This document shows, one piece after another, positions 31,623 to 42,264 of a DNA stretch of 64,000 nt (position 1 is the stretch's first letter; every line of letters begins with the position of its first letter). Location of the stretch: assembly GCA_003255065.1 (NCBI GenBank), contig QAOA01008324.1:2157-66156 (forward strand). Direction: 5' to 3'. A model generated the notes under the pieces. That model had not been told where the DNA came from, searched no databases, and was given only the letters and a program-made list of their open reading frames with translations. Origin of the DNA: Cercis canadensis (taxonomy: Eukaryota; Streptophyta; Magnoliopsida; Fabales; Fabaceae). The translations under genes and the position numbers were made by a program.

Positions 31623-34188
31623 ATGGACATTAGCACTAGAAACACAATCTCAGAGATGAGCATCCCAAGTGTGCTAGTTTTTCCATTTCCAGCTCAAGGA
31701 CATGTGAATTCTTTCATGAACTTGTCGCAGAAGTTAGCTGAACATGGCTTCAAAATCATTTTTGTCAACTCAGATTTCAACCACAATCGAGTGATGGCTT
31801 CATCGGTGGAATCACAAGAAAGCCTTATGGGATCAAACATAAAATTTGTGTCAATCCCAGATGGTTTAGCACCTGAAGAAAACAGAAACGAATTGGGTAA
31901 GTTATGTGCTGCAATATTGAACACCATGCCCGGTATGCTTGAGAAGCTTATATATGATATTTGTAAGGATGGGGATAATAGAATCAGTTGCATAATTGCT
32001 GATGTGAATATGGGATGGGCCTTGGAAGTTGCTAGTAATCTGGGAATCAGAAGAGCTGCCCTCTGGACTGCATCTGCAGCTATTTTGGCATTGCAATACA
32101 GCATTCCATGGATGATTGATGATGGAATCATTGGTTGTAACGGTAAGATATATAATTTCATCAATATGTTTTCAGTAGTTCTAACTACTATATTTTCTTA
32201 GTCATATCATTACCATGGTAAGTCATCCAAGTTTCACCTTAAGATCAAACTATATTCTATGCTTCTTAATTTCCTAAAAATAGGATTAGAAATTTAGAAT
32301 ATATACTTTCACCATAAATCATCCAACTTTCACCTTAAGATCAAAACATATTCTATAGTTCATAACCATATCCAAGTGTACTTTATAATTTCATAGAAAT
32401 AAAAGAGGATTATGCTTAACACAAAAACTCTGTTTAAATATTAAGACTGAATTAGAATAAGAAAGAAGGGACCAGGGCCACTTTCGTGAGGAAATGTAAC
32501 GTAAGAGTAATGGGTTCAACATTTCTCCTAAATGAAATACACCAAAGCATTACGATTTAATTAAGGAGTATAAAACATATTGAAGAATTTTAATTAAACA
32601 TAAAAATATATAGCGCTGGCTGGCAATTGTTTTCCATTACTTGAGCAAGGTGAACCAAAGTTGAAGACAACTTAAAAAATTCTGAAGTGAATGGATTTTT
32701 AGTGACTCTAATTAGATCAATAGTAGTGTGTATATAAAAGACTTTAATATCGGTACACTAGAATATGAAAATATCAATTGTAGTTTATATATACCAACGA
32801 TGACATTGACCAAAGAATAAAAGAAAATATTATGAATAATTTTTTAAAAATAAAAAAGTAATATTTCAATGATGAAAAGTGTACTTTTAGCCGCTTTACA
32901 TAGGATATGTTAGTTTCTGTTATAATTCTCATCCCTCCCTCAACCACTTGCTTTATCTTTCATCTTTTCCATTTAAAAGATGCTTTAAATCCAAAATGGC
33001 TCTTTAGATATCATGCATTTCTGTCCAGCACTACTTCATAGTTCTGTTAAATTGTTAATTAGTATATTATATATATCCTTCTTCAACATCTTTTTTTTTT
33101 TTTGTCTGCATTGAAGGATCGCCTCTCCAGAAAAGGACATTTCAGCTTTCTCCAAGTATGCCTATAATGCACACAGATCAAATTTGGTGGTCTACTGTGG
33201 GTGACTCAGAGTGTCAGAAGCAGATTTTTGACTATCACAAGGGCTTCACACAAATTTTAAATTCAACAGAGTGGTGGCTTTGCAACACCACTTATGAACT
33301 TGAACCGGGACCATTATCTTTCTTGCCAAATCTCTTACCAATTGGCCCTTTTTTGGGAAGTTCTCACAGTAAAAGTTTCTTGGGACAATTCTGGGAAGAA
33401 GACCTCTCATGCTTAAATTGGTTGGATCATCAATCACCTTGTTCTGTCATATACGTTGCCTTTGGTAGTTTCACTCTTTTCAGTCCAAACCAGTTCAAAG
33501 AACTAGCGCTTGGACTTAAACTCACCAATAGGCCTTTTCTTTGGGTTGTGCGTTCAGATGTCAATAACAGCACAAAAATTGAATACCCAGATGAATTTCA
33601 TGGCATTCTTGGGAAAATTGTTGAATGGGCACCCCAAAGGCAAGTGTTAAGCCACCCTGCCATAGCTTGCTTTATTAGCCATTGTGGTTGGAATTCTACC
33701 ATTGAAGGTTTGGGTAATGGGGTTCCATTCTTGTGTTGGCCATATTTTGCTGATCAAAATTTTGATAAGCAATTNTTGAATACCCAGATAAATTTCATGG
33801 CAATCTTGGGAAAATTGTTGAATGGGCACCCCAAAGGCAAGTGTTAAGCCACCCTGCCACAGCTTGCTTTATTAGCCATTGTGGTTGGAATTCTACCATT
33901 GAAGGTTTGGGTAATGGGGTTCCATTCTTGTGTTGGCCATATTTTGCTGATCAAAATTTTGATAAGCAATTCATTTGTGAGGATTTGAAGGTTGGATTGG
34001 GATTTGACTCAGATGAGAAAGGAATTGTGTCAAGTGGGGAGATTAAGAAGAAAGTGGAAAAGCTAATTAATGATGAAAATATAAGAGCTAGGTCTATGAA
34101 ATTGAAGGAGATGCTCATGAGTAACATAGCAAAAGGTGGCCGGTCTTCGGAGAATTTCAATAAGCTTGTCAAGTGGCTGAAAGAATAA
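31623..34188 (+). CDS. UGT83A-like UDP-glycosyltransferase, beta type (copy E)
   Basis: Family-1 glycosyltransferase, predicted to move glucose from UDP-glucose to a small acceptor in the cytosol. Exon 1 is 31623-32142 (catalytic His in PAQGH, residue 27; acidic partner in IIADVN). The intron is 32143-33116 (GT..AG, phase 1). Exon 2 is 33117-34188. The 44-residue PSPG box runs from WAPQRQVL to FADQ with HCGWNS; Trp22 and Gln44 fit a UDP-glucose donor. As written, exon 2 carries a 196-bp duplication plus an N (33775), which breaks the frame inside the PSPG box. If one copy is removed the protein is 464 aa, a normal length. The start could also be the internal Met12 (MSIPS), which lines up with UGT83A1. 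Likely a real gene, but the assembly needs checking. Confidence 0.82.
33579..33971 (+). repeat. 196-bp duplication around an N in exon 2 of copy E
   Basis: 33579-33774 and 33776-33971 are near-identical and split by N 33775. They differ at least at GATGAA/GATAAA, GGCATT/GGCAAT and GCCATA/GCCACA. The small differences suggest two haplotypes or two paralogues laid end to end rather than a true internal repeat. Confidence 0.85.
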
Positions 34189-35008
34189 GGATTGTCTTCT
34201 TGATGTAGAAGTAAGAAAAATCATATTCACCTTGATTACTTGAAGAAAAAATTTATGTGTTTGGTATAGGTTTTGTTAGACATATATATTTTATATTGTT
34301 AAATATAATTATAATAAACTCTACCTGTTAATTCGGTTCCTAATTTTGAATTGTGTTAATTTAGTTCTAATAATGTTACATCTAACTCAAATTATTCATT
34401 GTATTTTAATTACTATGGCATTGTGTGTTTTTCCTTCTTTTACATGATGACATGGGAGATGGATTTGAACCATTGACCTTCGGCAAACTACTTAAACCCT
34501 AAATTACCACATTACACCTAGTAGATAACTACTTTATTGTCTAGTTTCTAATGGATAAAGAATGAGTAAAATTGAATATTGGCCTATAATTCCTTAAGGT
34601 CTAATCGAACCCAATAACTCCCAACCCAAGTCAGTCTTAATAGCAGAATAACCTTTGCACTTCTTACATCGCTATAAATAGCGCACAATTACGGGTATGC
34701 ACACTTTTTGCACACTTCTATATATTGCCCTTTACCAACTCGGCACAACCGTTAACTCGAGCATCAGAATTTAGGTGTTAACACACTTAGCTTAAGTTCA
34801 AATGCGCTATTTGTGCATATACTTTCTTAGACACTTGACCTTCGACCCCGCACTTGCTGACCTACTCATCAACACAGACATTGTCATGAGGGGTGCCAAC
34901 TGCCAAGTGAGGACCAAAATTGACTTACTGGTTATAGTTCCAATAATGTTAATGGATGAGGAAATGAACATGGAAGATCTGCATTCCTATTTTATCTACT
35001 GTCTCTTC
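34189..35008 (+). promoter_or_regulatory. 3' flank of E and type II promoter of F, TATA at 34673-34680
   Basis: The first ~400 bp is the standard UGT 3' flank. TATAAATA follows in the context TCGCTATAAATAGCGC. About 330 bp of leader precedes the ATG of F. An in-frame upstream ATG at 34802 opens into the UGT frame without a stop, which would add 69 residues. That extension is not shared by the full-length paralogues and is probably not used. Confidence 0.6.
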
Positions 35009-37301
35009 ATGGACATCAACACTAGAAACACAATCTCAGAGATGAGCATCCCAAGTGTACTAGTTTTACCATTTCCAGCTCAAGGACATGTCAATTCTTT
35101 CATGAACTTGTTGCGAAAGTTAGCTGAACATGGCTTCAAAATCATTTTTGTCAACTCAGAGTTAAACCACATGCGAGTGATGGCTTCATCGGTGGAATCA
35201 CAAGGGAGCCTTATGGGATCAAACATAAAATTTGTGTCAGTCCCAGATGGTTTAGGACCTGAAGAGGACAGAGACGATTCGGCTAAGGTAATTTCTGCAA
35301 TAACGAAGACCATGCCTGCTTTGTTGGAGAAGCTAATAGAGGATGCTAGTTGTGTGAACGGCAACTACAATAGGATCAGTTGCATAGTTGCTGATGTGAA
35401 TATGGGATGGGCCTTGGAAATTGCCAGTAAGCTGGGAATCAGAAGAGCTGCCCACTTCACGTTTGCTGCAGCTATGTTTGCATTGGAATACAGCATTCCA
35501 AGGCTGATAGATGATGGAATCATTGATTGAAATGGTAAGATATATGATTTTATTAATATGTTTTAAGTATTAACTACTATATCTTCGCATGCATATCATC
35601 ACCGTGGTAAATCATCCAGGTTTCACCTTAACTTCAAAATATATTGTATATATGCTTCATCATCATCCGAGTATACTTTATAATTCCATAAAAATAAGAC
35701 AGCACTATGTTTAAAGGAAAAAGAAAATTTCTAAATTCTAAGGCAGAATTAACTAAAAAAAAAAAAGAAACAGGAGAGAATTGAAGAAAATAAATAATAT
35801 AACAAAGAACAACACGAAAGAAAAGTAAATATTAATTTAAGAAAGTGATTGAGAGTATGTGCATCTTACATGTGATTCATATTTTGAGAAGGATAAATAT
35901 GTAGCAAAATACACAACCAAGCCAATTCTTGAATTTTCATTTTTATATTTTAGAAGGGATTTGTAATGTGTCTCTAATTAAACTATGTTGACATTGTAGA
36001 AAAAAAATTATCCCCAAATTAGATAACTTGTTTTTCAATTTGGAATTTAGTTTTCTATTTTATCTTCGTTAATGTTATAGTACTCTTAAAGGAACGAATA
36101 AAAACCTGATATACATATGCTTGTGTCATCAAAATAATACCTAAATGAAAGGTAGTGTTATAGCTATCATAGCCATCACCCATTACTTTTTCAGATTTTC
36201 TTACTACTATAAGCTATGTTTGGGAGTTTTAAAAGGAGAGAAAAATAATTGCTTTCTTTCATCTTTTTCAAATAGAAGGAAATGCTTTAAATCCAAAATG
36301 GTTCTTGAGATATCATGCATTTCTATCCAGCAGGACTTCATAGTTATGTTAATTACTATATTATATATGTGCATACTTCTTCGATATATATATATATATA
36401 TATTTATTTATATATTGGCACTGAAGGAACGCCTATCGAAAAAAGGACATTTCAGCTGTCTCCAAATATGCCTATAATGCACACAGATCAAATTTGGTGG
36501 CCTAATTTTGGAGATTCAGAGAGTCAGAAACTGGTATTTCACTATAACAAGGGCTTCTTAGAAATTTTAGATTCAACAGAGTGGTGGCTCTGCAACATCA
36601 CTTATGAACTTGAACCTGGACCATTATCTTTTCTTCCAAAGCTCCTACCAATTGGCCCATTTATAGAAAGTTCTCCCGTTAAAAGATCATTAGGACAATT
36701 ATGGGAAGAAGACCTGTCCTGCATAAATTGGTTGGATCAGCAACCACTTTGTTCTGTCATATACGTTGCCTTTGGTAGTTTAACTCTTTTCAACCCAAAC
36801 CAGTTCAAAGAACCAGCTCTTAGACTTGAACTCACCAGCAGGCCTTTTCTTTGGGTTGTGCGTTCAGATGTCAATAGCAGCACAAAGAATGAATACCCAG
36901 ATGAATTTCAGGGAAATCTTGGAAAAATTGTTGGATGGGCACCTCAAAGGCAAGTGTTAAGCCATCCTGCTACAACTTGCTTTATTAGCCACTGTGGTTG
37001 GAATTCTACCATTGAAGGTTTGTGTAATGGAGTGCCCTTCTTGTGTTGGCCATTTTTTGGGGATCAACTTTTTAATAAGCATTACATTTGTGATGAGTGG
37101 AAGGTTGGGATGGGATTCGACTCGGATGAGAAAGGAATTGTGTCAAGTGGGAAGATTAAAAAGAAAGTGGAGAAGCTAATTAATGATGAAAATATAAGAA
37201 GTAGGTCTATGAAACTGAAGGAGATGCACATGAGTAACATAGTAGAAGGTGGCCGGTCTTTCGAGAATTTCAATAAGTTTGTCGAGTGGTTGAAAGAATA
37301 A
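35009..37301 (+). pseudogene. UGT83A-like glycosyltransferase with one nonsense codon (copy F)
   Basis: Alpha-type copy behind a type II promoter. Exon 1 is 35009-35534 (PAQGH intact; ISC-IVADVNMGWALEIA present). The intron is 35535-36426. Exon 2 is 36427-37301, open throughout, with a full PSPG box containing HCGWNSTIEG and ending FFGDQ. The only obvious lesion is TGA at 35528-35530 in place of TGC or TGT (Cys) three codons before the exon end. A truncated 173-residue product would lack the donor-binding domain. Other changes from the consensus are PA for LA in FKEPALRL and FVEWLKE at the C-terminus. Because only one base breaks it, a sequencing error or a segregating null allele is possible. 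Confidence 0.8.
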
Positions 37302-38229
37302 GGATAGTCTTCTTTATGCAGAAAAGAAAAATCATGTTCACCTTGAACATTTCTTGAAGAAAAAATCAGGTCCTTCTGAATTGGTAAATTATATGTTCGA
37401 TCGGTATAGTTTTCTTTAGACAATTTTTACATTTTTAATTATAATTGTAATAAACTCTACGTGTTAATTTGGTTCCTAGTTTTTGAATTGTGTTAATTTT
37501 TAGTTGTAATAATGTTACATCAAACTCAAATTATTCATTGTATTTTAATTACTATGGCATTATGTATTTTTTCTTCTTTTACATGATGGCATGGAGATGG
37601 ATTTGACATATTGATCTTGGGCAAACTACTTAAACCCCAAATTACCATATTACACCTAGTAGATAACTATTTTATTGTTTAGTTTCTAATGAATAAAGAA
37701 TGAGTAAAATTGAATAGCCCATAATTCCTTAAGGTCCAATTGAACCCAATAACACCTAGCACAAGCTAGTCTTAATAGGAATAACCTTTGCACCTCTTAA
37801 ATAGCACACTTTTGCGGATATGCACACTTTTTACACACATCAATTTATTGCACTTTACCAAACTTGGCACAGCCGCTAACTTGGACATTGGAATCCGGGT
37901 GTTAACACACTTACTTAATTTAAGCTCACATATGCTATTTGTGCAGATACTTTCTTGGACACCCAACCTCTGATCCCACACTTGCTGACCTACTTGTCAA
38001 CACACGCACTGTTAAATGGGGTGCCAACTTACAAGTGAGGACCAAAATTGACTTACTGGTTATAGGTCCAATAATGTTAATGGATGAGTAAATAGTTTTT
38101 CAAACTGTATTTTTTTAGTCAATTTGTCCCAAAATTTATACACTAGTAATTGTAAGTCCAATAATTGATGAGGAATGAACATACAATTACTAGAGCTGCT
38201 TGCTTGCCTAAGTCATCCGCAGCCTCTTC
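37302..38229 (+). promoter_or_regulatory. Intergenic: 3' flank of F, partial type II block, type I leader of G
   Basis: No gene. A type II block (about 37740-38090) lacks the TATA region: the sequence jumps from CACCTCTTAAATAGCACAC without the ATCGCTATAA part. It then switches at about 38090 to the type I leader (CAATTTGTCCCAAAATT, then CTTGCTTGCCTAAGTCATCC) just before G. This is a visible recombination joint between two leader types. Confidence 0.55.
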
Positions 38230-40563
38230 ATGGACAATAGCACTAGAAACACAATCTCAGAGATGAGCATCCCAAGCGTGCTAGTTTTACCATTTCCAGC
38301 TCAAGGACATGTCAATCCTTTCATGAACTTGTTGCGAAAGTTAGCTGAACATGGCTTCAAAATCATTTTTGTCAACTCAGATTTCAACCACAAGCGAGTG
38401 ATAGCTTCATCGGTGGAGTCACAGGAGAGCCTTATGGGATCAAACATAAAATTTGTGTCAATCCCAGATGGTTTAGGACCTGAAGAAAGCAGAAACGAAT
38501 TGGGTAAGTTATGTTGTGCAATGTTGAACACCATGCCCGGTATGCTTGAGAAGGCTTATATATGATATTTGTAAGGATGGGGATAATAGAATCAGTTGCG
38601 TAGTTGCTGATGTGAGTATGGGATGGGCCTTGGAAGTTGCTAGTAATCTGGGAATCAGAAGAGCTACCCTCTATACTGCATCTGCAGCTATTTTTGCATT
38701 GCAATACAGCATTCCATTGATGATTGATGATGGAAGCATTGGTTGTAACGGTAAGATATATAATTTCATCAATATGTTTTCAGTAGTTCTAACTACTATA
38801 TTTTCTTAGTCATATCATTACCATGGTAAGTCATCCAAGTTTCACCTTAAGATCAAACTATATTCTATGCTTCTTAATTTCCTAAAAATAGGATTAGAAT
38901 ATATACTTTCACCATAAATCATCCAACTTTCACCCTAAGATCAAAACATATTGTATAGTTCATAACCATCCAAGTGTACTTTATAATTTTATAGAAATAA
39001 AAGAGGACTATGCTTAACACAAAACTCTGTTTAAATATTAAGACTGGATTAGAATAAGAAAGAAGGGAGCAGGGCTACTTTTGTTAGGAAATGTAAAGAG
39101 TAATGGGTTTAACATTTCTCCTAAATGAAATACACCAAAGCATTACGATTTAATTATGGAGCATAAAACATATTGAAGAATTTTAATTAAACATAAAAAT
39201 ATATAGAGCTGGTAATTTTTTTTTCCATTGCTTGAGCAAGGAGAACCAAAGTTGAAGACTGCCTAAAAAATTCTAAAGTGAATGGATTTTTAGTGACTCT
39301 AATTAGATCAATAGCAGTGTATATATAAAAGACTTTAATATCGGTACCCTAGAATATGAAAATATCAATTGTAGTTTATATATACCAACGATGACATTGC
39401 CCAAAAAATAAAAGAAAATATTATGAATATTTTTTTTAAAATAAAAAAGTAATATTTCAAAGATGAAAAGTGTACTTTTAGCCGCTTTACATAGGGTATT
39501 TTCATTTCTGTTGTAATTCTCATCCCTCCCTCAACCACTTGCTTTATCTTTCATCTTTTGCATTTAAAAGAGGCTTTAAATCCAAAATGGCTCTTTAGAT
39601 ATCATGCATTTCTGTCCAGCAGTACTTCATAGTTCTGTTAAATAGTTAATTAGTATATTATGTCCATCCTTCTTCAACATCTTTTATTTTATTTTTTTCT
39701 GTATTGAAGGATCACCTATCCAGAAAAGGACATTCCAGCTGTCTCCAAATATGCCTATAATGCACACAGATCAAATTTGGTGGTCTAATTTTGGAGACTC
39801 AGAGAGTGAGAAGCAGGTATTTCACATTAACAAGGGTTTCTTACAATTTTTAGATTCAACAGAGTGGTGGCTCTGCAACACCACTTATGAACTTGAACCT
39901 GGAACATTATATTTTCTTCCAAAGCTCCTACCAATTGGCCCATTTATAGAAAGTTCTCCCGTTAAAAGATCATTGGGACAATTCTGGGAAGAAGACCTGT
40001 CTTGCATAAATTGGTTGGATCAGCAACCACATTGTACTGTCATATACGTTGCCTTTGGTAGTTTCACTCTTTTCAACCCAAACCAATTCAAAGAACTAGC
40101 TCTTGGACTTGAACTCACCGGCAGACCTTTTCTTTGGGTTGTGCGTTCAGATGTCAACAACAGCACAAAGAATGAATACCCAGATGAACTTCAGGGAAAT
40201 CTTGGGAAAATTGTTGGATGAGCACCTCAAAGGCAAGTGTTAAGCCATCCTACTACAGCATGGTTGGAATTCTACCACTGAAGGTTTGTGTAATGGAGTG
40301 CCCTTCTTGTGTTGGCCATTTTTTGGGGATCAACTTTTTAATAAGCATTACATTTGTGATGAGTGGAAGGTTGGGATGGGATGCGACTCGGATGAGAAAG
40401 GAATTGTGTCAAGTGGGATAAAAAGAAAGTGGAGAAGCTAATTAATGATGAAAATATAAGAAGTAGGTCTATGAAACTGAAGGAGATGCTCATGAATAAC
40501 ATAGTCGAAGGTGGCCGGTCTTCCGAGAATTTCAGTAAGTTTGTCAAGTGGTTGAAAGAATAA
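38230..40563 (+). pseudogene. UGT83A-like, beta exon 1 / alpha exon 2 hybrid, broken (copy G)
   Basis: Exon 1 (38230-38750) is beta type and has a 1-nt insertion near 38553 (GAGAAGGCTT against GAGAAGCTT) that shifts the frame in MLEKLIYD. The intron 38751-39709 is beta type. Exon 2 (39710-40563) starts beta-like (GATCACC), then follows alpha sequence (SNFGDSES, IESSPVKRSLGQ). Further lesions in exon 2: TGG to TGA at 40219-40221 at the first Trp of the PSPG box, a ~17-nt deletion near 40258-40262 that removes FISHC, and a 4-nt deletion near 40419. It is multiply disabled. There is no N in this copy, so the alpha/beta switch is real sequence. Confidence 0.9.
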
Positions 40564-40952
40564 GGATAGTCTTCTTGATGCAGAAGTAAGAAAAATTATA
40601 TTCACCTTGGACATTTCTTGAAGAAAAAATCAAGTCCTTCTAAATTGGTAAATTATATGTTCGATCGGCATAGGTTTGGTTAGACAATTTTTACATTTTT
40701 AATTATAATTGTAATAAACTCTACGTGTTAATTTGGTTCCTAGTTTTTGAATTGTGTTAATTTTTAATTGTAATAATGTTACATCAAACTCAAATTATTC
40801 ATTGTATTTTAATTACTATGGCATTATGTATTTTTTCTTCTTTTATGTGATGGCATGGAGATGGATTTGAACTATTGATCTTGGGCAAACTACTTAAACC
40901 CCAAATTACCATATTACACCTAGTAGATAACTATTTTATTATTTAGTTTCTA
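40564..40952 (+). other. UGT 3' flank with MITE target site
   Basis: Standard 3' flank of the UGT copies, ending in the 9-bp target duplication TAGTTTCTA (40944-40952). No gene. Confidence 0.6.
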
Positions 40953-41491
40953 GGCTTAATTGCAATTTTGGTCCCCCTATTTTAACCAGTTGAACGTTTT
41001 GGTCCTCATTCTTTAAAAATGAACTATTGAATCCCTCTATATTCATAAAATGTACAAGTTTATTCCATTTATCTTCAAATCAAAATTCTTAGGTTTATTT
41101 CAAGGTGTAAAGTTCTCTAATTCATAATCCCACCGTTCAGATTGAAGAGCTACGTCTTGTGAATCTTCCCATTAAATTTCAGCTCGTTCTAACGGTGAAA
41201 AAGTCTAAATTTCCGGTTAGATGAAAACTTATGATTTTCATATTTTGGGTTGAGTCCCACCGTTAGATCGAGCTAAAATTTAGTGAGGAGGTTCACAAGA
41301 TGTAACACTTTAATCTGAACGGTGGGATTATGGATCAGAAAACTTTACACCTTGAAATAAACCTAGGAATTTTGAATTAAAGATAAATGAACTAAACTTG
41401 TACATTTTATAAATATAGAGGGACTCAATAGTTCATTTTTAAAGAAGGGTTCAAGTGGTTAAAATAGGAGGACCAAAATTGCAATTAAGCC
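40953..41491. mobile_element. Mutator-type MITE with long inverted repeats
   Basis: 539 bp. It begins GGCTTAATTGCAATTTTGGT and ends with the exact inverse, ACCAAAATTGCAATTAAGCC. The inverted ends extend imperfectly for about 200 bp on each side (for example CCCACCGTTCAG against CTGAACGGTGGG). It is flanked by a perfect 9-bp duplication TAGTTTCTA at 40944-40952 and 41492-41500. It has no coding capacity. It inserted in a UGT 3' flank that is uninterrupted in the other copies. Confidence 0.95.
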
Positions 41492-41500
41492 TAGTTTCTA

Positions 41501-41995
41501 ATAGATTAAGAATGAGTAAAATTGAATACTGGCTCATAAGTCCTTAAGGTCCAATTAAGCCCAATAACACCTAGCCCAAGCTAGTCTTAGTAAGAATAAT
41601 CTTCGCACCTCTTACATTGCTACAAATAGCACACTCTTGCGGATATATACACTTTTTACACACTTCTACTTATTGCACTATACCAAACTCGGCACAACTG
41701 CTAACTTGGACATTGGAATCCTGGTGTTAGCACACTTACTCAGCTTAAGCACACATACACTATTTTTGCAGATACTTTCTTGACACCCAATCTCCGATCT
41801 CGCACTTGCTGTCCTACTGGTCAACACGCATTGTCAAGAGGGGTGCCAACTGACAAGTGAGGACCAAAATTGACTTAATGGTTATAGGTCCAATAATGTT
41901 AATTAATGGATGAGTAAATGAACTTGCAAGAGCTGCTTTCCTAATTTATGCACTGTCTCTTCATGGTCATCACCACTGGAAACACAATTTCAAAG
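41501..41995 (+). promoter_or_regulatory. Type II leader upstream of fragment H
   Basis: Type II upstream module with a degenerate TATA position (TACAAATA at 41621-41628). It continues the sequence interrupted by the MITE and runs into the truncated UGT exon. Confidence 0.5.
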
Positions 41996-42264
41996 ATGAG
42001 CATCTGTGCTAGTTAATTTTACCATTTCCAGCTCAAGGACATGTCAATTCTTTCATGAACTTGTCACCAAAGTTAGCTCAACATGGCTTCAAAATCATTT
42101 TTGTGAACTCAGATTTCATTCACAAGCGAGTGATGGATTCATCGATCGAATCGCAAGATAGCCTAAGGGGATCAAACATAAAAAAATTTGTCCTTTTTTG
42201 GGAAATTCCAAGTCTTTTCCAAAATTATTGTAAACTTAGCACACACATGCATGATTACATGTAG
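41996..42264 (+). pseudogene. UGT83A-like exon 1 fragment (copy H)
   Basis: Third copy of the truncated exon-1 type seen in A and C. It has ATG then an early stop, followed by readable NLSPKLAQHGFKIIFVNSDF in another frame. UGT homology is lost after GSNIK and the frame stops at 42262-42264. There is no exon 2. Confidence 0.85.

Noticed and set aside
31694-32164. Long antisense open frame (156 codons) opposite UGT exon 1, also at 44548-45018 and 52765-53235
   Set aside because: It is the mirror of conserved UGT coding sequence in the same phase in each copy and has no recognisable protein content.
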